DNA from: Camelus bactrianus
Taxonomy: Eukaryota > Chordata > Mammalia > Artiodactyla > Camelidae
DNA: 64,000 bases
Direction of reading: 5' to 3'
NCBI RefSeq assembly: GCF_048773025.1
Contig: NW_027413959.1
Location: 3,224,001 to 3,288,000, forward strand
Each line of letters starts with the position of its first letter. Position 1 is the stretch's first letter. A program made the position numbers and the translations under genes. Shown here in pieces: positions 59,516 to 64,000 of this stretch. The notes beneath the pieces are model-generated. The model searched no databases and was not told where the DNA came from. It saw nothing but the letters and a program-made list of their open reading frames with translations.

Positions 59516-62500
59516 TGTTCCGGAATTCTGAGTGTGGGTAGGTTCCGTCTTCTGTCTGCAGCACCCGGGATCTCCTAGGAGCCCTTCGAGTGTCTTCCCC
59601 GAATCCCTCCCACTGCCGGCTGCCGGGGAAAAGCGGGGGTTGGGCTGGAAACTCAGGTAGCATCTAGTGCCTCCCCATGGACAGGGGAGGTAAATAGCGG
59701 ACTTCCCCCTGCCAGGGAACACCTGTGACACCAGGCAGCTGCGTGGAGGGCGGCCCCGAACCTCCCCCACACAGTCAGCCGTGTTCCGGAATTCTGAGTG
59801 TGGGGAGTTTCCGTCTTATGTCTGCAGCACCCGGGTTCACCTAGGAGCCCTTCGAGTGTCTTCCCGCAGTCCCTCACTTTGCGGGCTGCCGGGGAAAGGA
59901 GGGGGTTGGGCTGGAAAAGCAGGTAGCATCTAGTGCCTCCCCATGGACAGGGGAGGTAATTAGCGGACTTCCCCCTGCCAGGGAACACCTGTGACACCAG
60001 GCAGCTGCGTGGAGGGCGGCCCCGAACCTCCCCCACACAGTCAACCGTGTTCCGGAATTCTGAGTGTGGGGAGGTTCCGTCTTCTGTCTGCAGCACCCGG
60101 GATCTCCTAGGAGCCCTTCGAGTGTCTTCCCAGAGTCCCTCCCTGTGCGGGCTGCCAGGGAAATGAGGGGGTTGTGCTGGAAACGCAGGTAGCATCTAGT
60201 GCCTCCCCATGGACAGTGGAGGTAATTAGCGGACTTCCACCTGCCAGGGAACACCTGTGACACAAGGCAGCTGCGTAAAGGGCGGACCCGAACCTCCCCC
60301 ACACAGTCATCCGTGTTCCGGAATTCTGAGTGTGGGGAGGTTCCGTCTTCTGTCTGCAGCACCCGGGTTCTCCTAGGAGCCTTTCGAGTGTCTTCCCCCA
60401 GTCCGTCCCTGTGCGGGCTGCCGGGGAAAGGCGGGGGTTGGGCTGGAAAAGCAGGTAGCATCTTGTGCCTCCCCATGGACAAGGGAGGTAATTAGCGGAC
60501 TTCCCCCTGCCAGGGAACACCTGTGACACCAGGCAGCTGCGTGGAGGGCGGCCCCGAACCTCCCCCACACAGTCACCCGTGTTCAGGAATTCTGAGTGTG
60601 GGGAGGTTCCGTCTTCTGTCTGCAGCACCCGGGATCTCCTAGGAGCCCTTCGAGTGTCTTCCCCGAATCCTTCCCACTGCGGGCTGCCGGGGAAAGACGG
60701 GGGTTGGGCTGGAAACTCAGGTAGCATCTAGTGCCTCCCCATGGACAGGGGAGGTAATTAGCGGAATTCCCCCTGCCAGGGAACACCTGTGACACCAGGC
60801 AGCTGCGTGGAGGGCGGCCCCGATCCTCCCCCACACAGTCAACCGTGTTCCGGAATTCTGAGTGTGGGGAGGTTCCGTCTTCTGTCTGCAGCACCCGGGA
60901 TCTCCTAGGAGCCCTTCGAGTGTCTTCCCCGAATCCCTCCCACTGCGGGCTGCCGGGGAAAGGCGGGGGTTGGGCTGGAAACTCAGGTAGCATCTAGTGC
61001 CTCCCCATGGACAGGGGAGGTAATTAGCGGACTTCCGCCTGCCAGGGAACACCTGTGACACCAGGCAGCTGCGTGGAGTGCGGCCCCGAACCTCCCCCAC
61101 ACAGTCAACCGTGTTCCGGAATTCTGAGTGTGGGCAGGCTCCGTCTTATGTCTGCAGCACCCGGGTTCACCTAGGAGCCCTTCGAGTGTCTTCCCCCAGT
61201 CCCTCACTGTGCGGGCTGCCGGGGAATGGCGGGGGTTGGGCTGGAAACTTAGGTAGCATCTAGTGCCTCCCCATGGACAGGGGAGGTAATTAGCGGACTT
61301 CCCCCTGTCAGGGAACACCTGTGACACCAGGCAGCTGCGTGGAGTGCGGCCCCGAACCTCCCCCACACAGTCAGCCGTGTTCAGGAATTCTGAGTGTGGG
61401 GAGGTTCCGTCTTCTGTCTGCAGCACCCGGGTTCTCCTAGGAGCCTTTCGAGTGTCTTCCCCCAGTCCGTCCCTTTGCGGGCTGCCGGGGAAAGGCGGGG
61501 GTTGGGCTGGAAAAGCAGGTAGCATCTTGTGCCTCCCCATGGACAAGGGAGGTAATTAGCGGACTTCCCCCTGCCAGGGAACACCTGTGACACCAGGCAG
61601 CTGCGTGGAGGGCGGCCCCGAACCTCCCCCACACAGTCACCCGTGTTCAGGAATTCTGAGTGTGGGGAGGTTCCGTCTTCTGTCTGCAGCACCCGGGATC
61701 ACCTAGGAGCCCTTCGAGTGTCTTCCCCGAATCCTTCCCACTGCGGGCTGCCGGGGAAAGGCGGGGGTTGGGCTGGAAACTCAGGTAGCATCTAGTGCCT
61801 CCCCATGGACAGGGGAGGTAATTAGCGGACTTCCCCCTGCCAGGGAACACCTGTGACACCAGGCAGCTGCGTGGAGGGCGGCCCCGAACCTCCCCCACAC
61901 AGTCAACCGTGTTCCGGAATTCTGAGTGTGGGGAGGTTCCGTCTTCTGTCTGCAGCACCCGGGATCTCCTAGGAGCCCTTCGAGTGTCTTCCCCGAATCC
62001 CTCCCACTGCGGCTGCCGGGGAAAGGCGGGGGTTGGGCTGGAAACTCAGGTAGCATCTAGTGCCTCCCCATGGACAGGGGAGGTAATTAGCGGACTTCCG
62101 CCTGCCAGGGAACACCTGTGACACCAGGCAGCTGCGTGGAGTGCGGCCCCGAACCTCCCCCACACAGTCAACCGTGTTCCGGAATTCTGAGTGTGGGGAG
62201 GCTCCGTCTTATGTCTGCAGCACCCGGGTTCACCTAGGAGCCCTTCGAGTGTCTTCCCCCAGTCCCTCACTGTGCGGGCTGCCGGGGAATGGCGGGGGTT
62301 GGGCTGGAAACTTAGGTAGCATCTAGTGCCTCCCCATGGACAGGGGAGGTAATTAGCGGACTTCCCCCTGTCAGGGAACACCTGTGACACCAGGCAGCTG
62401 CGTGGAGTGCGGCCCCGAACCTCCCCCACACAGTCAGCCGTGTTCAGGAATTCTGAGTGTGGGGAGGTTCCGTCTTCTGTCTGCAGCACCCGGGATCTCC

Positions 62501-62544
62501 TAGGAGCCCTTCGAGTGTCTTCCCCGAATCCCTCCCACTGCGGG
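59516..62544 (+). repeat. Gamma HOR copy 2 with internal 4-mer duplication (1064 bp)
   Basis: This is the second gamma copy. About 60313-61376 and 61377-62440 are tandem 4-mers at a shift of 1064 bp, which copy 1 lacks. The two differ at a few points, including GGAAAGACGG, GCCCCGATCC, and GGGCAGGCTCC in the first against GGGGAGGCTCC in the second. The second 4-mer has the one-base loss CACTGCGGCTGCC also seen in gamma copy 1, so it is the one closer to copy 1. Confidence 0.85.
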
Positions 62545-63812
62545 CTGCCGGGGAAAGGCGGGGGTTGGGCTGGAAATTCAGGTAGCATCTAGTGCCTCCC
62601 CATGGACAGGGCAGGTAATTAGCGGACTTCCCCCTGCCAGGGAACACCTGTGACACCAGGCAGCTGCGTGGAGGGCGGCCCCGAACCTCCCCCACACAGT
62701 CAACCGTGTTCCGGAATTCTGAGTGTGGGGAGGTTCCGTCTTCTGTCTGCAGCACCCGGGTTCACCTAGGAGCCTTTCGAGTGTCTTCCACCAGTCCCTC
62801 ACTGTGCGGGCTGCCAGGGAAAGGCGGGGGTTGGGCTGGAAAAGCAGGTAGCATCTTGTGCCTCCCCATGGACAAGGGAGGTAATTAGCGGACTTCCCCC
62901 TGCCAGGGAACACCTGTGACACCAGGCAGCTGCGTGGAGGGCGGCCCCGAACCTCCCCCACACAGTCAGCCGTGTTCCGGAATTCTGAGTGTGGGGAGGT
63001 TCCGTCTTCTGTCTGCAGCACCCGGGATCTCCTAGGAGCCCTTCGAGTGTCTTCCCCGAATCCCTCCCACTGCGGGCTGCCGGGGAAAGACGGGGGTTGG
63101 GCTGGAAACTCAGGTAGCATCTAGTGCCTCCCCATGGACAGGGGAGGTAATTAGCGGACTTCCCCCTGCCAGGGAACACCTGTGACACCAGGCAGCTGCG
63201 TGGAGGGCGGCACCGAACCTCCCCCACACAGTCAGCCGTGTTCCGGAATTCTGAGTGTGGGGAGGTTCCGTCTTATGTCTGCAGCACCCGGGTTCACCTA
63301 GGAGCCCTTCGAGGGTCTTCCCCCAGTCCCTCACTGTGCGGGCTGCCGGGGAATGGCGGAGGTTGGGCTGGAAAAGCAGGTAGAATCTTGTGCCTCCCCA
63401 TGGACAAGGGAGGTAATTAGCGAACTTCCCCCTGCCAGGGAACACCTGTGTCCCCAGGGTGCTGCGTGGAGGGCGGCCCCGAACCTCCCCCACACAGTCA
63501 ACCGTGTTCCGGAATTCTGAGTGTGGGGAGGTTCCGTCTTCTGTCTGCAGCACCCGGGATCTCCTAGGAGCCCTTCGAGAGTCTTCCCCTAGTCCATCCC
63601 AGTGCGGGCTGCCGGGGAAAGGCGGGGGTTGGGCTGGAAACGCAGGTAGCATCTAGTGCCTCCCCATGGACAGGGGAGGTAATTAGCGGACTTCCCTCTG
63701 CCAGGGAACACCTGTGACACCAGGCAGCTTCGTGGAGGGCGGCCCCGAACCTCCCCCACATAGTCAACCATGTTCCGGTATTCTGAGTGTGGGGAGGTTC
63801 CGTCTTATGTCT
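62545..63812 (+). repeat. Gamma 5-mer, third occurrence
   Basis: These five monomers repeat the 1330-bp unit found twice at 54300-56970, with the same markers in the same order (GACAGGGCAGG, CTTCCACCAGTCC, GTAGAATCTTG, TGTCCCCAGGG, CACATAGTCAACCATG). In one dyad this copy has TTCCGGAATTC where copy 1 has TTCAGGAATTC. Confidence 0.85.
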
Positions 63813-64000
63813 GCAGCACCCGGGATCTCCTAGGAGCCCTTCGAGAGTCTTCCCAGAGTCCCTCCCAGTGCGGGCTGCCGGGGAAAGGCGGGGGTTGGGC
63901 TGGAAATTCAGGTAGCATCTAGTGCCTCCCCATGGACAGGGCAGGTAATTAGCGGACTTCCCCCTGCCAGGGAACACCTGTGACACCAGGCAGCTGCGTG
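63813..64000 (+). repeat. Partial monomer cut by window edge; start of a further 5-mer
   Basis: The final 188 bp carry GAAATTCAGG and GACAGGGCAGG, the markers that open the 1330-bp 5-mer, exactly 1330 bp after their last occurrence. The array, and probably another 5-mer copy, continues beyond the window. Confidence 0.8.

Larger units (their letters stand above)
1..64000 (+). repeat. 266-bp tandem satellite array, about 240 monomers, window-spanning
   Basis: The whole window is a head-to-tail array of one 266-bp unit. Unit starts, taken at GCAG of the PstI site, fall at 1, 267, 533, 799, 1065 and so on; the last is at 63813. That is 240 units with a net loss of 28 bp. Landmarks in order within a unit are CTGCAG, CCCGGG, CCTAGG, a G-rich tract, the CCTCCCC/GGGGAGG hairpin with CCATGG in its loop region, GCAGCTGC, and a long dyad containing TTCCGGAA and GAATTC. 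All units have the same orientation. No transposon, gene or unique spacer interrupts them and neither array edge is present. The family was not recognised. A centromeric, pericentromeric or other heterochromatic satellite is the natural reading, but chromosomal location cannot be seen from sequence. Confidence 0.97.

Noticed and set aside
1-64000. CRISPR-like regularly spaced repeats
   Set aside because: The full 266-bp unit is repeated. There are no short repeats separated by unique spacers.
1-64000. Canonical CENP-B box
   Set aside because: Every TTCG on either strand that I checked lacks the required A and CGGG at the right spacing. The common rc match TTCGGGGAAGAC has the A and first C but then ACT. 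Only weak partial matches exist.
1-64000. CTCF site in GCGTGGAGGGCGGCC
   Set aside because: The right part resembles the CTCF core with one mismatch, but the left half (TGCG for CCAS) does not fit. The GGGCGG inside is an Sp1-type box, which is expected by chance in GC-rich repeats.
1-64000. Ribosomal DNA spacer, macrosatellite gene array (D4Z4-like) or coding minisatellite
   Set aside because: The unit is too short for a gene-bearing macrosatellite, has no rRNA or promoter features I recognise, and shows no reading frame preserved across units.
1-64000. Transposon or endogenous viral sequence within the array
   Set aside because: Every monomer is accounted for in register. I see no poly-A tail, terminal repeats, target-site duplication or foreign segment.
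1-64000. Naming the species or satellite family
   Set aside because: I do not recognise the consensus, and GC content plus HOR structure are not specific enough.

Overview
The window is one uninterrupted tandem satellite array. The repeat unit is 266 bp and the window starts in phase with it: position 1 lies inside the PstI site (CTGCAG) that I use as the unit boundary. About 240 complete monomers run head to tail on one strand, followed by a partial one from 63813 to the right edge. Over that distance the register slips by only 28 bp, all through 1-2 bp indels. I see no gene, RNA gene, transposable element, microsatellite tract or unique sequence anywhere, and neither end of the array is inside the window. 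A hand count of a consensus monomer gives about 63-64% GC and 13 CpG sites. The many apparent reading frames on both strands are the same few frames of the monomer repeated, and I reject all of them as genes.

A megabase-style satellite with higher-order structure points to a eukaryotic centromere, pericentromere or other heterochromatic block, most likely in an animal and plausibly a mammal. I do not recognise the family and cannot name a species. I found no canonical CENP-B box. Each monomer does carry strong dyad symmetry: an 18-bp imperfect stem around a TTCCGGAA palindrome, a second CCTCCCC/GGGGAGG hairpin, and the 10-bp palindrome CTCCTAGGAG. Some subfamilies also carry a G-quadruplex motif.

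Monomers fall into at least five recognisable subfamilies, here called A to E, defined by linked variants after the PstI site. They are arranged in higher-order repeats (HORs) that differ along the window. From 1 to 13 kb, an alpha block recurs at 1, 5853 and 10918, with nested 6-mer and 7-mer duplications. From 13 to 20 kb there are short duplications of 1, 3 and 12 monomers rich in type B. From 20.06 to 23.7 kb lies a nearly perfect 1861-bp (7-mer) tandem duplication. From 25.5 to 35.3 kb, overlapping 7-, 8-, 9- and 10-mer periodicities are seen. From 39 to 51 kb, a 4252-bp (16-mer) unit is present in two almost identical copies plus a diverged partial third, with a 3-mer duplication nested in the first two only. 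From 52.3 kb to the right edge, a gamma block occurs twice, each copy modified by a different internal tandem duplication (5-mer and 4-mer).

Nothing here encodes a product. The content is structural and historical: repeated unequal exchange or replication-based amplification at several scales, always in the 266-bp register. All sequence comparisons were made by eye, so block edges are good to a few tens of bases and identities are qualitative unless a difference is named.
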